From positions 1 to 29,617 of the forward strand of contig JASLFR010000033.1 of assembly GCA_030150565.1 (NCBI GenBank): DNA of 29,617 nucleotides. Reading direction: 5' to 3'. Both the position numbers and the translations under genes were made by a program. The stretch is from Cardiobacteriales bacterium (GTDB lineage Bacteria; Pseudomonadota; Gammaproteobacteria; Cardiobacteriales; Wohlfahrtiimonadaceae). The notes below the pieces were generated by a model, which was given only the letters and a program-made list of their open reading frames with translations, was not told the DNA's origin and made no database searches. Below are positions 1-7,973 of this stretch, in pieces (position 1 is the stretch's first letter; the number at the start of each line of letters is the position of its first letter).

Positions 1-58
1 AGTATTTTGCGCATTCCCTGTCTATCTTTTTTAAATCATAAACATTTAAGAGTGAGAG

Positions 59-526
59 ATGAGACGCAATATATCAGGTTTTACCCTTATTGAATTGATG
101 ATTGTAGTGGCAATCATCGGTATTTTAGCGATGTTCGCACTGCCCGCCTATCAAGATTACACAAAGCGCACACATGTGGCTGAAGGGTTACAATTAGCAG
201 GCGCTGTAAAAAATGCAATTACTGAGAGTTACGCAACAAATGGCACATGGCCAGCAACTCCAGAGGAAGCGGGTATTGCAAATCCAAGAGATATTAAGGG
301 TAATGCAGTTGAGCGTGTTGAGCTAATCCCCGTTGCTAATAGTGCTGACCCCAAAGAGGGGAATAAAATTCATATTGAATATAATGCAAAAGTGAAAGAT
401 AGCGGAAGATTAGTGCTTGGCGCTACTGCTGAATCTGGTTCAGTAAAGTGGACTTGCGGACTTTTGGGAACCAATGTGGAACAGAAGTATCTCCCCTCTA
501 ATTGCCGTGGCAATATAACCCCTTAA
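59..526 (+). CDS. pilA: Type IVa major pilin (PilA/FimA-like)
   Basis: Structural subunit of type IV pili, which act outside the cell in twitching motility, adhesion and DNA uptake. The protein (155 aa) starts with a short class IIIa prepilin leader, MRRNISG, cut by prepilin peptidase after Gly7. Phe8 then becomes the N-methylated residue 1 and Glu12 is the conserved Glu+5. A hydrophobic helix (about 9-30) follows. Cys133 and Cys149 near the C-terminus are placed to form the D-region disulfide typical of major pilins. A purine-rich ribosome site (GAGTGAGAG) lies directly before the ATG. The gene stands alone, closed by a strong terminator at 551-589. No pilus assembly genes are in the window. 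Major rather than minor pilin is inferred from length and the C-terminal Cys pair. Confidence 0.93.
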   Translation: MRRNISGFTLIELMIVVAIIGILAMFALPAYQDYTKRTHVAEGLQLAGAVKNAITESYATNGTWPATPEEAGIANPRDIKGNAVERVELIPVANSADPKEGNKIHIEYNAKVKDSGRLVLGATAESGSVKWTCGLLGTNVEQKYLPSNCRGNITP

Positions 527-550
527 ATTAAATTTTTTGATAAAAATTGG

Positions 551-589
551 AAGCGTCTCCTCGAAAGAGGAGGCGCTTTTCTCTTTTTT
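551..589 (+). terminator. Rho-independent terminator after pilA
   Basis: Twelve-pair stem 551-562/567-578 (one G-U pair) with a GAAA tetraloop, followed by a T-rich tract. It separates the pilin gene from the cell wall cluster. Confidence 0.92.
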
Positions 590-649
590 GAGAATAACAC
601 TCTCTTTTTGTCTCCTATATGATACGAAATAAGTGATAATGCCCTATTA

Positions 650-679
650 TTGAACGATTTTTGTAGTAAAAAGCATAAA
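650..679 (+). promoter_or_regulatory. Possible sigma70 promoter for the rsmH-mraY cluster
   Basis: TTGAAC (650-655) and CATAAA (674-679) are separated by 18 bases, each matching 4 of 6 consensus positions. It lies after the pilA terminator and about 80 bases before the rsmH start, in the 237-base gap that holds no other gene. No tandem GTGGG-type MraZ operator was seen. This is a weak prediction. Confidence 0.3.
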
Positions 680-763
680 AAAGCGGTATCCTTAGAGCGA
701 TTGGATAGAGGTTTTTTCCAAACAATTAGCAGGATTAATAGAGATCTAACGCAAGGAGCTAGG

Positions 764-1690
764 GTGAGCCAAAATTTGCACAAAAGTGTTCTTTTAGAGG
801 AGTCTTTAGAAGGATTAAAGCTATCTGAAAAGGGAATTTATGTAGATGCGACTTTTGGGCGTGGCGGACACTCCCGTGCAATTCTCTCTCAACTTGAAGG
901 AGAAGGAAGGCTCATTGCGATCGATCGTGATCATACCGCTGAGGAGCATGCAAAAAAGCACTTCTCAGATGAGCCAAATTTCACCTTCATTCGTGGGCGA
1001 ATGGGGGCTATTAAGGAGCATCTGGCAAAGATTGGTGTTGAGAAGATCTCTGGAATTTTGATGGATATCGGTGTCTCATCACCACAACTTGATGAAGCGG
1101 AGCGGGGGTTTAGCTTTATGAATGATGGTCCGCTCGATATGAGAATGGATCAGAGTCGCCCCTTCACAGCAACCGATTGGGTGATGAATACAGAGCTCGA
1201 TGAGATGATTCGTATCTTTAAAAGTTACGGAGAGGAGCGCTTCTCAACACGCATCGCTCGTAAAATTGTGGAAAAACGTGCAGAAGCGCCGATCGACACC
1301 ACAGCAAAACTTGTGGAGATTATACGGGAAGCGATCCCTTTTGAAGATCCTAAAAAACATCCTGCAACTCGTGTGTTTCAGGCGATTAGAATCGCTGTTA
1401 ACGAGGAGTTAAAAGAGCTTGAAGAGATTTTAGAGGCCTCTTTAACCCTTCTTAAAAGTGGCGGACGCCTTGTTGTCATCACATTCCATTCGCTTGAAGA
1501 TCGGATTGTGAAAAATTTTATGAAAGAGCAATCAACAACTGTTGATCTCTATCCAGATTTACCGATCCTGATTGAAGGGAAAGCGGCAGAATTGAAGTTG
1601 GTGGGGCGCGCAATTAAAGCGAGCCCTGAAGAGTGTAGAGAGAATATTAGAGCCCGCAGTGCAGTATTGCGGATCGCGGAGAAGTTATAG
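764..1690 (+). CDS. rsmH: 16S rRNA m4C1402 methyltransferase RsmH (MraW)
   Basis: S-adenosylmethionine-dependent methyltransferase that N4-methylates C1402 of 16S rRNA; first gene of the cell wall cluster here. I chose the GTG at 764 because AAGGAG (753-758) lies five bases upstream and the protein then begins VSQNLHKSVLLEE, matching the usual HKPVLLEE start. This gives 308 aa (E. coli 313). The frame is open back to a TTG at 650, but the extra 38 residues are basic and not family-like. Motifs: SAM loop VDATFGRGGHS (27-37), then AIDRD, DIGVSSPQLD, GPLDMRMD and the C-terminal FHSLEDRIVK. The stop codon directly abuts the ftsL ATG. mraZ, which normally precedes this gene, is absent. Confidence 0.96.
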   Translation: MSQNLHKSVLLEESLEGLKLSEKGIYVDATFGRGGHSRAILSQLEGEGRLIAIDRDHTAEEHAKKHFSDEPNFTFIRGRMGAIKEHLAKIGVEKISGILMDIGVSSPQLDEAERGFSFMNDGPLDMRMDQSRPFTATDWVMNTELDEMIRIFKSYGEERFSTRIARKIVEKRAEAPIDTTAKLVEIIREAIPFEDPKKHPATRVFQAIRIAVNEELKELEEILEASLTLLKSGGRLVVITFHSLEDRIVKNFMKEQSTTVDLYPDLPILIEGKAAELKLVGRAIKASPEECRENIRARSAVLRIAEKL

Positions 1691-2014
1691 ATGAGATTTT
1701 CAGCCATTGTTTCACTACTTGCGAGTATGGGGATCTTAGTTGTTGGGTTGATTACCGTTTTTAATGTACATAAACGGTATGAGATCAGTATGGAGATCGC
1801 CCTTCTTGAAGAGGATAATTTCAATCTCCTAGAGGAGCGTAAAAAGATGCGCCTTGAAGAGAGCATGTTGATTACAGGCGCTCTTCTTGATCGTCAAACT
1901 CGTGAAAATTTAGAGATGGTGATTCCTGACTATAACGCCATCGTCTATGTGATTGAGCGCCCTGATGAAATTCAGATGGTGGAACGACTTCTCTTAGAGA
2001 GCGCAAAGAACTAA
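1691..2014 (+). CDS. ftsL: Cell division protein FtsL
   Basis: Small bitopic protein of the divisome, which with FtsB and FtsQ activates FtsWI at the septum. The protein (107 aa) has a short cytoplasmic N-terminus, one membrane helix (about 4-24) and a charged, Leu-rich periplasmic coiled coil (about 28-65). Sequence conservation in this family is low, so the call rests on size, topology and position between rsmH and ftsI. The ATG begins at the base after the rsmH stop, implying translational coupling. The stop codon lies inside the left arm of an inverted repeat (2011-2034). Confidence 0.9.
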   Translation: MRFSAIVSLLASMGILVVGLITVFNVHKRYEISMEIALLEEDNFNLLEERKKMRLEESMLITGALLDRQTRENLEMVIPDYNAIVYVIERPDEIQMVERLLLESAKN

Positions 2015-2034
2015 AATAGCGACTCCTATTTTAG
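2011..2034 (+). repeat. Intercistronic inverted repeat between ftsL and ftsI
   Basis: Perfect nine-base arms CTAAAATAG (2011-2019) and CTATTTTAG (2026-2034) flank a six-base loop. The left arm includes the ftsL TAA stop. There is no T tract, so this is not an ordinary terminator. It lies 24 bases before the ftsI start. Confidence 0.7.
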
Positions 2035-2058
2035 CTGCTTTGAGAGTTTGTCCCCTTT

Positions 2059-3756
2059 ATGTTGCAAAAGTTACATCGAAAATTATTTCCACCCAATTGG
2101 CGTCAATATTATCTCTTTGGATTTTTGCTGCTCTGCGCCTCTATCTTAATTTTACAAGCCTTCTTTCTTCAGTTTTACGATACGCAATTCCTCCAAGCAG
2201 AGGGGGGAAAGCGTTATATTCGTAATCTTCAAACGCCGTCTGCTCGAGGCACCATCTATGATCGAAATGGGGAGACAATTGCAAGCTCGGCAGAGGTTCA
2301 CTCTGTCTGGGCAGACCCCTCTATTTTAATCGATCATCGTGATCAATTCCCACAACTTGCCCAAGTGTTAGGAGTCCCCCTAAATGAGTTAACCGCTCGT
2401 TTAGAACGGCTCCGTAAACAGCGTTTTATCTGGTTAAAGCGTCAGCTTCCCCCAAATGAGGGGCTCGCAATTCAGCAGCTGAAAATTCCTGGGGTTGAAG
2501 TGCAAAGGGAGTATCGCCGTTACTATCCTCACACTGAGATTATGTCCCACCTTTTAGGGTTTACCGATATTGATGATCAAGGCATTGAGGGGATTGAGAA
2601 GTCCTATCAAGATTGGTTAGTAGGGGATAGCGCGCGCCGCCGAGTGATTAAGGATAGTCGCGGGCGAATTGTGCGGGTATTGGAGGAGCATCCTCCTGAA
2701 AAAGTGGGGCAAGATTTAACCTTAACAATCGATCATCGCATTCAGATTATCGCTTACGATGCGCTTAAAAAAGCGGTAGATCTCCATAATGCAAAAGGGG
2801 GGAGCGTCATCGTTGCTGATGGGCATACAGGGGATATTTTAGCGATGGTGAATCAACCTGCAGGAAACCCAAATCGTATTGCCGATCGTAAAGCGATTCT
2901 TCTAAAAAATAAGGCGCTCACCGATCTCTTTGAACCAGGATCAACCATCAAACCCTTTATTGTGGCGATGGGGCTCGACTCTGGAAAATGGCACCCTGAT
3001 AGTATGTTAGCGACTCGCAGTTTTCGGGTAAAAGGGCATCCGATTACGGATGTATCGAAGCGGGATCAGATGTCGCTTACGGAAGTGATCATCCGTTCAA
3101 GTAATATTGGAGTTGCGAAAGTTGCGCTCTCTATCGATCCTGAGGTGTTGTGGAATATCTTTACCGATTTAGAGATTGGCGAGCGGAGCCATCTTGGGCT
3201 AATTGGGGAGCCTCGAGGGACGAAGGGGGATCTTCGCCAATGGCAACTAAATGATTTTGAGTATGCAACAAAATCGTACGGTTACGGCTTGAGTATCAAC
3301 TCTGTCAAACTTGCGCAGATCTATACTGTCTTTACCAATGGTGGTGTCTACCGCCCTCTACGGATTGCGATGCATGAGCCGATTCAACCTGAAAAGAGAA
3401 TCTTTAGTGAATGGGCGACTCATGAAGTGCTCTTGATGATGGAGAAATCGCTCGACCGCTCCTTAGGAGGGGGTGGATGGCGTGCGCGTGTGCCTAAATA
3501 TCGTGTGGCAGGAAAATCGGGAACCGTTCGTAAAAGTGGGGGGCGTGCAGGGTATAGTGACCAGCGTCACCAGAGCTTCTTTGTGGCAGTCGCTCCTGTA
3601 ACAGCACCCCGTTATATCGTCTCTGTTGTGATTGATGAGCCGAGAGGGGATGCGTACTATGGGGGAGCAGTTGCAGGCCCCGTTATCTCGGAAGTGATGG
3701 GGAATACATTGCGGATTTTAGGAGTTCGTCCTGACGATTTAACCGAGCCACTCTGA
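2059..3756 (+). CDS. ftsI: Septal peptidoglycan transpeptidase FtsI (PBP3)
   Basis: D,D-transpeptidase that cross-links septal peptidoglycan with FtsW and is a beta-lactam target. The protein (565 aa; E. coli 588) has one N-terminal membrane helix (about 17-38), a PBP dimerisation domain beginning near the RGTIYDRNG motif, and a transpeptidase domain with all three active-site motifs: STIK (Ser295 nucleophile, Lys298), SSN (347-349) and KSGT (486-489). The ribosome site is weak: TGAGAG ends 12 bases before the ATG and no AGGAG is present. An adjacent inverted repeat (2011-2034) may matter for translation. It sits between ftsL and murE, as in other proteobacteria. Confidence 0.97.
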   Translation: MLQKLHRKLFPPNWRQYYLFGFLLLCASILILQAFFLQFYDTQFLQAEGGKRYIRNLQTPSARGTIYDRNGETIASSAEVHSVWADPSILIDHRDQFPQLAQVLGVPLNELTARLERLRKQRFIWLKRQLPPNEGLAIQQLKIPGVEVQREYRRYYPHTEIMSHLLGFTDIDDQGIEGIEKSYQDWLVGDSARRRVIKDSRGRIVRVLEEHPPEKVGQDLTLTIDHRIQIIAYDALKKAVDLHNAKGGSVIVADGHTGDILAMVNQPAGNPNRIADRKAILLKNKALTDLFEPGSTIKPFIVAMGLDSGKWHPDSMLATRSFRVKGHPITDVSKRDQMSLTEVIIRSSNIGVAKVALSIDPEVLWNIFTDLEIGERSHLGLIGEPRGTKGDLRQWQLNDFEYATKSYGYGLSINSVKLAQIYTVFTNGGVYRPLRIAMHEPIQPEKRIFSEWATHEVLLMMEKSLDRSLGGGGWRARVPKYRVAGKSGTVRKSGGRAGYSDQRHQSFFVAVAPVTAPRYIVSVVIDEPRGDAYYGGAVAGPVISEVMGNTLRILGVRPDDLTEPL

Positions 3757-3784
3757 TCGATCATTCACAATAGTAAGGATAGAT

Positions 3785-5335
3785 ATGACCCATTTAAATC
3801 TTACTCTCCGCTCACTCTTTGAGCGGGCAGAGCTTAATACTCTATTAGCTGATATTCCTCAGGAGCTACACCAGATTGAGATTGGATCTCTCGCACTCGA
3901 TAGCCGTTTTTTGAAGAGAGGTACCCTCTTTTTTGCCCTTCAAGGGGCGAATCATCATGGGCTCGATTATCTTAAGGTGCTGGAGAAGGCATCTGTCTCT
4001 CTCATTATTGCAGAGCCTTTCTCTGACTCTGAAAGAGAGATTCCAGAGAGTGAGATTCCGCTGATCACACTCCCCAATATTGCCTCCTATATTCCACAAT
4101 TAGCCGCCGCTTTTTATGGAAAAGCTTTAGAATCGCTCAATCTTATTGGGATTACAGGGACAGAGGGGAAGACCTCAGTAAGCCAATTTATTGCCAAAGC
4201 ATTTAATGCTTTAGCAAAAGAGTGTGCAGTGATTGGGACAAATGGGATCGGGTTTTTAGATAATCTTACCGAGAATACACATACAACCCCCGATCTTCTT
4301 GCGCTCTACCAATCGCTAGCGGAGATTGAGGCGGAGTTTCAAACACGATCGATTAATCAAGATCAACCCCACCCTGTCGCCCTTGAAGTCACCTCCCATG
4401 CACTCGATCAGAAGCGGGTTGAGGGGCTCTCTTTTGCGGTGACGCTTTTTAATAATCTAAACCGAGATCATCTCGATTACCATAAAACGATGGAGGCGTA
4501 CGCAGAGGCGAAGCGCCGACTCTTCTTTGAGTATCGAGCAGCGAGCTCTGTCATTAATCATGATGATTTAGAGGGGCGAAAGATCTTATCAGAGCTTTCA
4601 AAGAGTGATCCTCATCGCCGTTTAATCAGTTATGGGCAGAGAGAGGCGAATTATGAGAATCATCTCTTAATTGACCAATTGAGATTGCATCATCAAGGAT
4701 TGAGTTTTACGCTCCACTATCGTGGTGAAAAATACCCTATTGAGAGCGCTCTTTATGGAGGATTTAACGCTTACAATTTAACGGCGATGATTGGGGCGCT
4801 CTTAGCTTTCGAGATCCCTATGGAGGAGATTGTGAGCATTATCCCCAAAATCACCCATGTAAAGGGGCGCATGGAGATGATTCCGCTAAAGAATGGCGCG
4901 GTTGGTGTTGTTGATTATGCACATAAGCCGAACGCTCTAAAAGAGGCGTTAATCTCCCTTAAAGAGCATTTAAGCGGGGGGCGATTGATCACTCTTTTTG
5001 GATGTGGTGGGGATCGAGATCGTGGAAAGCGCCCACTAATGGCAAAAATTGCTGAAGCAGAATCGGATTACGTTATCGTAACGAGTGATAATCCAAGAAC
5101 AGAATCTTCCGAAGCGATTATTGATGAGATCTATAGCGGTTTTATCGAGCCAGATGCCCCCAATAAGCGGCGGAAAGAGGATCGAAAAGAGGCGATTTTA
5201 GAAGCGATCGAGTTGAGTCGAGCGGGCGATATCATTTTAGTAGCAGGAAAGGGGCATGAAGATTATCAGATAGTAGGGGATAAGGTGCTGCACTTTTCTG
5301 ATAGTGAGATCTTCACCCAATATAATGAGGAGTAG
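3785..5335 (+). CDS. murE: UDP-MurNAc-tripeptide synthetase MurE (meso-DAP-adding)
   Basis: Cytoplasmic ATP-dependent ligase adding meso-diaminopimelate to UDP-MurNAc-L-Ala-D-Glu. The protein (516 aa) has the three Mur-ligase domains. The ATP loop is GITGTEGKTS (122-131). The central region includes the SHALDQ and NRDHLDYH segments. DNPRTE (435-440) is the DNPR signature for meso-DAP rather than lysine, and GKGHE lies near the C-terminus. One oddity is that the P-loop reads TGTEGKT where MurE normally has TGTNGKT; the catalytic Lys129 and Thr130 are kept. A TAAGGA ribosome site lies just upstream. The stop is three bases before murF. Confidence 0.97.
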   Translation: MTHLNLTLRSLFERAELNTLLADIPQELHQIEIGSLALDSRFLKRGTLFFALQGANHHGLDYLKVLEKASVSLIIAEPFSDSEREIPESEIPLITLPNIASYIPQLAAAFYGKALESLNLIGITGTEGKTSVSQFIAKAFNALAKECAVIGTNGIGFLDNLTENTHTTPDLLALYQSLAEIEAEFQTRSINQDQPHPVALEVTSHALDQKRVEGLSFAVTLFNNLNRDHLDYHKTMEAYAEAKRRLFFEYRAASSVINHDDLEGRKILSELSKSDPHRRLISYGQREANYENHLLIDQLRLHHQGLSFTLHYRGEKYPIESALYGGFNAYNLTAMIGALLAFEIPMEEIVSIIPKITHVKGRMEMIPLKNGAVGVVDYAHKPNALKEALISLKEHLSGGRLITLFGCGGDRDRGKRPLMAKIAEAESDYVIVTSDNPRTESSEAIIDEIYSGFIEPDAPNKRRKEDRKEAILEAIELSRAGDIILVAGKGHEDYQIVGDKVLHFSDSEIFTQYNEE

Positions 5336-5338
5336 AGC

Positions 5339-6682
5339 ATGAATTTAATGGAAGCGGCCACCATTATGCAGGGTGAGTTGATTGGAGCGGACCTCAAATT
5401 TTTAGGAGCGAGTAGCGATACCCGTACGATTGTTGAAGGGGGGCTCTTCTTTGCATGGCGAGGGGCGAATTTTGATGGGCATCGCTACTTAGCGGAAGCG
5501 GCGGGGAAGGGGGCGGTTGCAGCTGTTGTTGAAGAGCATGTGGTAGAGAGTGATCTTCCCCAAATTGTGGTTAAAGATTCTCAAAAAGCGCTTGGTCTGC
5601 TTGCTAAAGCGTGGCGAGAGGCGTGGCACGGCACATTGATCGCGCTAACGGGCTCAAATGGTAAAACAACCTTAAAAGAGATGTGTGCCTCGATTCTCAA
5701 TCAGCGGCGTCAAACATTAGCAACAGATGGAAATTACAATAATCATGTGGGGTGTCCGCTAACGCTTCTCCGTCTAAGAGCGGAGGATCACTACGGAGTG
5801 ATTGAGATGGGGGCGAATGATTTTGGTGAGATCGATTATCTCACACATCTTGCTCAACCCGATATCGCAATTATCAATAACGCAGGTGCGTGCCATCTTG
5901 AGGGATTTGGTTCGGTTGAAGGGGTTGCGAGAGCTAAAGGGGAGATCTTCAATGCGCTTAAAGGAACAGCAATCATCAATGGAGATGATGCCCACTCCGA
6001 TTACTGGCTGAAGCTTTTAGCAGAGCAGGGGCATCCTGCGTACACTTTCGGCTTAGCATCTCACCATACCGTCTATGCAGATTCAATTGAGGGGAGTACT
6101 TTTCAGCTCCATCAAAAGATGACTCCAAAAGAGCCCCAAACGATTGCGATTACGCTCAATTTAATTGGGCGCCACAACATTCAGAATGCAACCGCAGCCG
6201 CAGCGGCAACCTTAGCATTGGGTATTACGATGGAGGAGGTTAAGGCGGGATTAGAGGCGTTACAATCGGTAGCGGGTCGCCTTGAACAGATCCCATTGAG
6301 CGATCATATCACCTTGATCAATGATGGCTACAATGCCAATCCTAACTCTCTAAAAGCGGGAATTGATGCTTTAACGAGCGATGATCGTTGGGTTGTTCTA
6401 GGGGATATGCGGGAGCTTGGAGCGGAGGAGCGGGCGATTCATCGAGAGTGTGGAATTTATGCCAAGAGTGAGGGGGTGAGTCGCCTCTTCACGATCGGTA
6501 CTCTTTCAGAAGAGAGCACCCACTCTTTTGGTGAGGGGGGATACCATTTTGAGACGCATACTCAATTGATTGAGGCGCTAAAAGGGGCGATCTCTCAGTA
6601 TGAAGGGGATTCGCTCTCCATCTTAGTGAAGGGCTCAAATAGTATGAATATGCAATCGGTGATTGAGCAATTGCGCCCTTAA
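5339..6682 (+). CDS. murF: UDP-MurNAc-tripeptide--D-Ala-D-Ala ligase MurF
   Basis: Cytoplasmic ligase that completes the UDP-MurNAc-pentapeptide by adding D-Ala-D-Ala. The protein (447 aa; E. coli 452) shows the ATP loop TGSNGKTTLKE, the NNHVGCPLTLL and EMGAN segments typical of MurF, and the C-terminal-domain YNANP motif. The latter is preceded by ND-G rather than the more common DD-S or DD-C. The ribosome site GAGGAG overlaps the end of murE, so the two genes are probably translationally coupled. It feeds MraY, encoded next. Confidence 0.97.
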   Translation: MNLMEAATIMQGELIGADLKFLGASSDTRTIVEGGLFFAWRGANFDGHRYLAEAAGKGAVAAVVEEHVVESDLPQIVVKDSQKALGLLAKAWREAWHGTLIALTGSNGKTTLKEMCASILNQRRQTLATDGNYNNHVGCPLTLLRLRAEDHYGVIEMGANDFGEIDYLTHLAQPDIAIINNAGACHLEGFGSVEGVARAKGEIFNALKGTAIINGDDAHSDYWLKLLAEQGHPAYTFGLASHHTVYADSIEGSTFQLHQKMTPKEPQTIAITLNLIGRHNIQNATAAAAATLALGITMEEVKAGLEALQSVAGRLEQIPLSDHITLINDGYNANPNSLKAGIDALTSDDRWVVLGDMRELGAEERAIHRECGIYAKSEGVSRLFTIGTLSEESTHSFGEGGYHFETHTQLIEALKGAISQYEGDSLSILVKGSNSMNMQSVIEQLRP

Positions 6683-6725
6683 ATGGTTTAATAGCGCCCT
6701 TGTTGTTGATGAAAAGGAAAATTGA

Positions 6726-7799
6726 ATGCTTTATGCACTTACGCAGATGTTGGCAGATTCGTACAGCTTTCTGCGCGTTTTTGATTATGTGACGATGCGA
6801 GCGATCACCGCTGCTTTAACAGGATTGATTGTTACGCTTCTCTTTGGGCCACTCTTTATTCGTCGTTTACAGGCGCAACAGATTGGGCAGTTTGTCCGTG
6901 ATGATGGGCCTGAGTCTCACCTCTCAAAGCAGGGGACGCCTACAATGGGGGGTGTTCTCATTATCTTTGGAATCACCCTTTCAGTTCTGCTCTGGAGCGA
7001 TTTAACCAGTTTTAGAGTCTGGATTGTTCTCTTCGTTCTTTTAAGTTTTGGGTATATCGGTTTTATTGATGATTACCGTAAAGTGGTAAAGAAGCAATCA
7101 CTTGGCTTGCGTGCTAAAGAGAAGTACCTCTATTTAAGTATCGCAGGGTTATTAGCGACCCTTGGGCTCTACTTTACAACAGAGGATCATTCCCTCTTAA
7201 TCCCCTATTTTAAAGATTTAGCGCTCCCTCTTGGATTGCTCTTCATCCCCTTTGTCTATTGCGTGCTTGTTGGCTCAAGTAATGCGGTCAATATTACAGA
7301 TGGTTTAGATGGATTGGCGATTATGCCTACGGTTATGATCGCTGGAGCGCTCTCTGTCTTCGCTTATGTAGCAGGGCATCACCACTATGCGGAGTATCTC
7401 AATATCCCCTCTGTTCCAGGTGCAGAAGAGATGGTGATCTTTGGCGCAGCAATCTTTGGCGCAGGGCTTGGATTCCTCTGGTTCAATACCTATCCTGCTC
7501 AAATTTTTATGGGGGATGTGGGCTCCCTTGCATTAGGGGGCGTTTTAGGAGCGATGGCGGTGGTTGTGCGTCAAGAGCTTGTCTTCTTTATTATGGCGGG
7601 GCTCTTTGTGATTGAGACCCTCTCAGTAATCATTCAGGTGGGTTATTTTAAGATGACGGGGCGACGTGTCTTTAGAATGGCGCCGATTCACCACCATTAT
7701 GAGTTGAAGGGATGGCCTGAACCGCGGGTAATTGTACGTTTCTGGATCTTTACTGTTATTCTCGTTCTCATTGGGCTCGCTTCCCTAAAAATACGTTAA
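6726..7799 (+). CDS. mraY: Phospho-MurNAc-pentapeptide transferase MraY
   Basis: Integral membrane enzyme that transfers phospho-MurNAc-pentapeptide to undecaprenyl phosphate, forming lipid I. The protein (357 aa; E. coli 360) is hydrophobic throughout, compatible with ten membrane helices. Family motifs: KQGTPTMGG near residue 68, GFIDDYRK (catalytic Asp pair), NAVNITDGLDGLA, FMGDVGSLALGG, and the C-terminal HHHYELKGWPEPRVIVRFWI. An AAGGAAA ribosome site precedes the ATG. It is the last cluster gene here: murD, ftsW, murG and the rest do not follow, and mdh begins after a 174-base gap. Confidence 0.98.
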   Translation: MLYALTQMLADSYSFLRVFDYVTMRAITAALTGLIVTLLFGPLFIRRLQAQQIGQFVRDDGPESHLSKQGTPTMGGVLIIFGITLSVLLWSDLTSFRVWIVLFVLLSFGYIGFIDDYRKVVKKQSLGLRAKEKYLYLSIAGLLATLGLYFTTEDHSLLIPYFKDLALPLGLLFIPFVYCVLVGSSNAVNITDGLDGLAIMPTVMIAGALSVFAYVAGHHHYAEYLNIPSVPGAEEMVIFGAAIFGAGLGFLWFNTYPAQIFMGDVGSLALGGVLGAMAVVVRQELVFFIMAGLFVIETLSVIIQVGYFKMTGRRVFRMAPIHHHYELKGWPEPRVIVRFWIFTVILVLIGLASLKIR

Positions 7800-7842
7800 T
7801 ATCAGAGGGTTAATAGCTCAGAGTGGGATCTCAACTTTTTGG

Positions 7843-7872
7843 TTAGTGATTCAAAGATAAAGAGCGTATAAT
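7843..7872 (+). promoter_or_regulatory. Predicted promoter for mdh
   Basis: A perfect TATAAT (7867-7872) with only a poor -35 (TTAGTG at 7843-7848, 18-base spacer). The start would lie near 7880, giving a leader of about 95 bases. It occupies the 174-base mraY-mdh gap, where no clear terminator is seen, so read-through from mraY is also possible. Confidence 0.5.
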
Positions 7873-7973
7873 CTGAGGTAGTATTTTTGTAGTGCAGAAT
7901 TTTCCCCTGCTATTTTTGATGAAAAGGGGAGGATTGGCACATTTTAATCCTGAAGAAGTAGGAGTTTTTAGCA

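Noticed and set aside
727..738. TAGCAGGATTAA shared with 12486-12497
   Set aside because: A shared 12-mer is expected many times by chance in a window of this size, and the two sites have no common context.
650..763. Extended N-terminus of RsmH from TTG 650
   Set aside because: The extra 38 residues are basic and not family-like, TTG lacks a ribosome site, and GTG 764 has a well-placed AAGGAG.
7930..7951. Hairpin AGGATT/AATCCT in the mdh leader
   Set aside because: Only six pairs with a ten-base loop; too weak to claim a regulatory structure.
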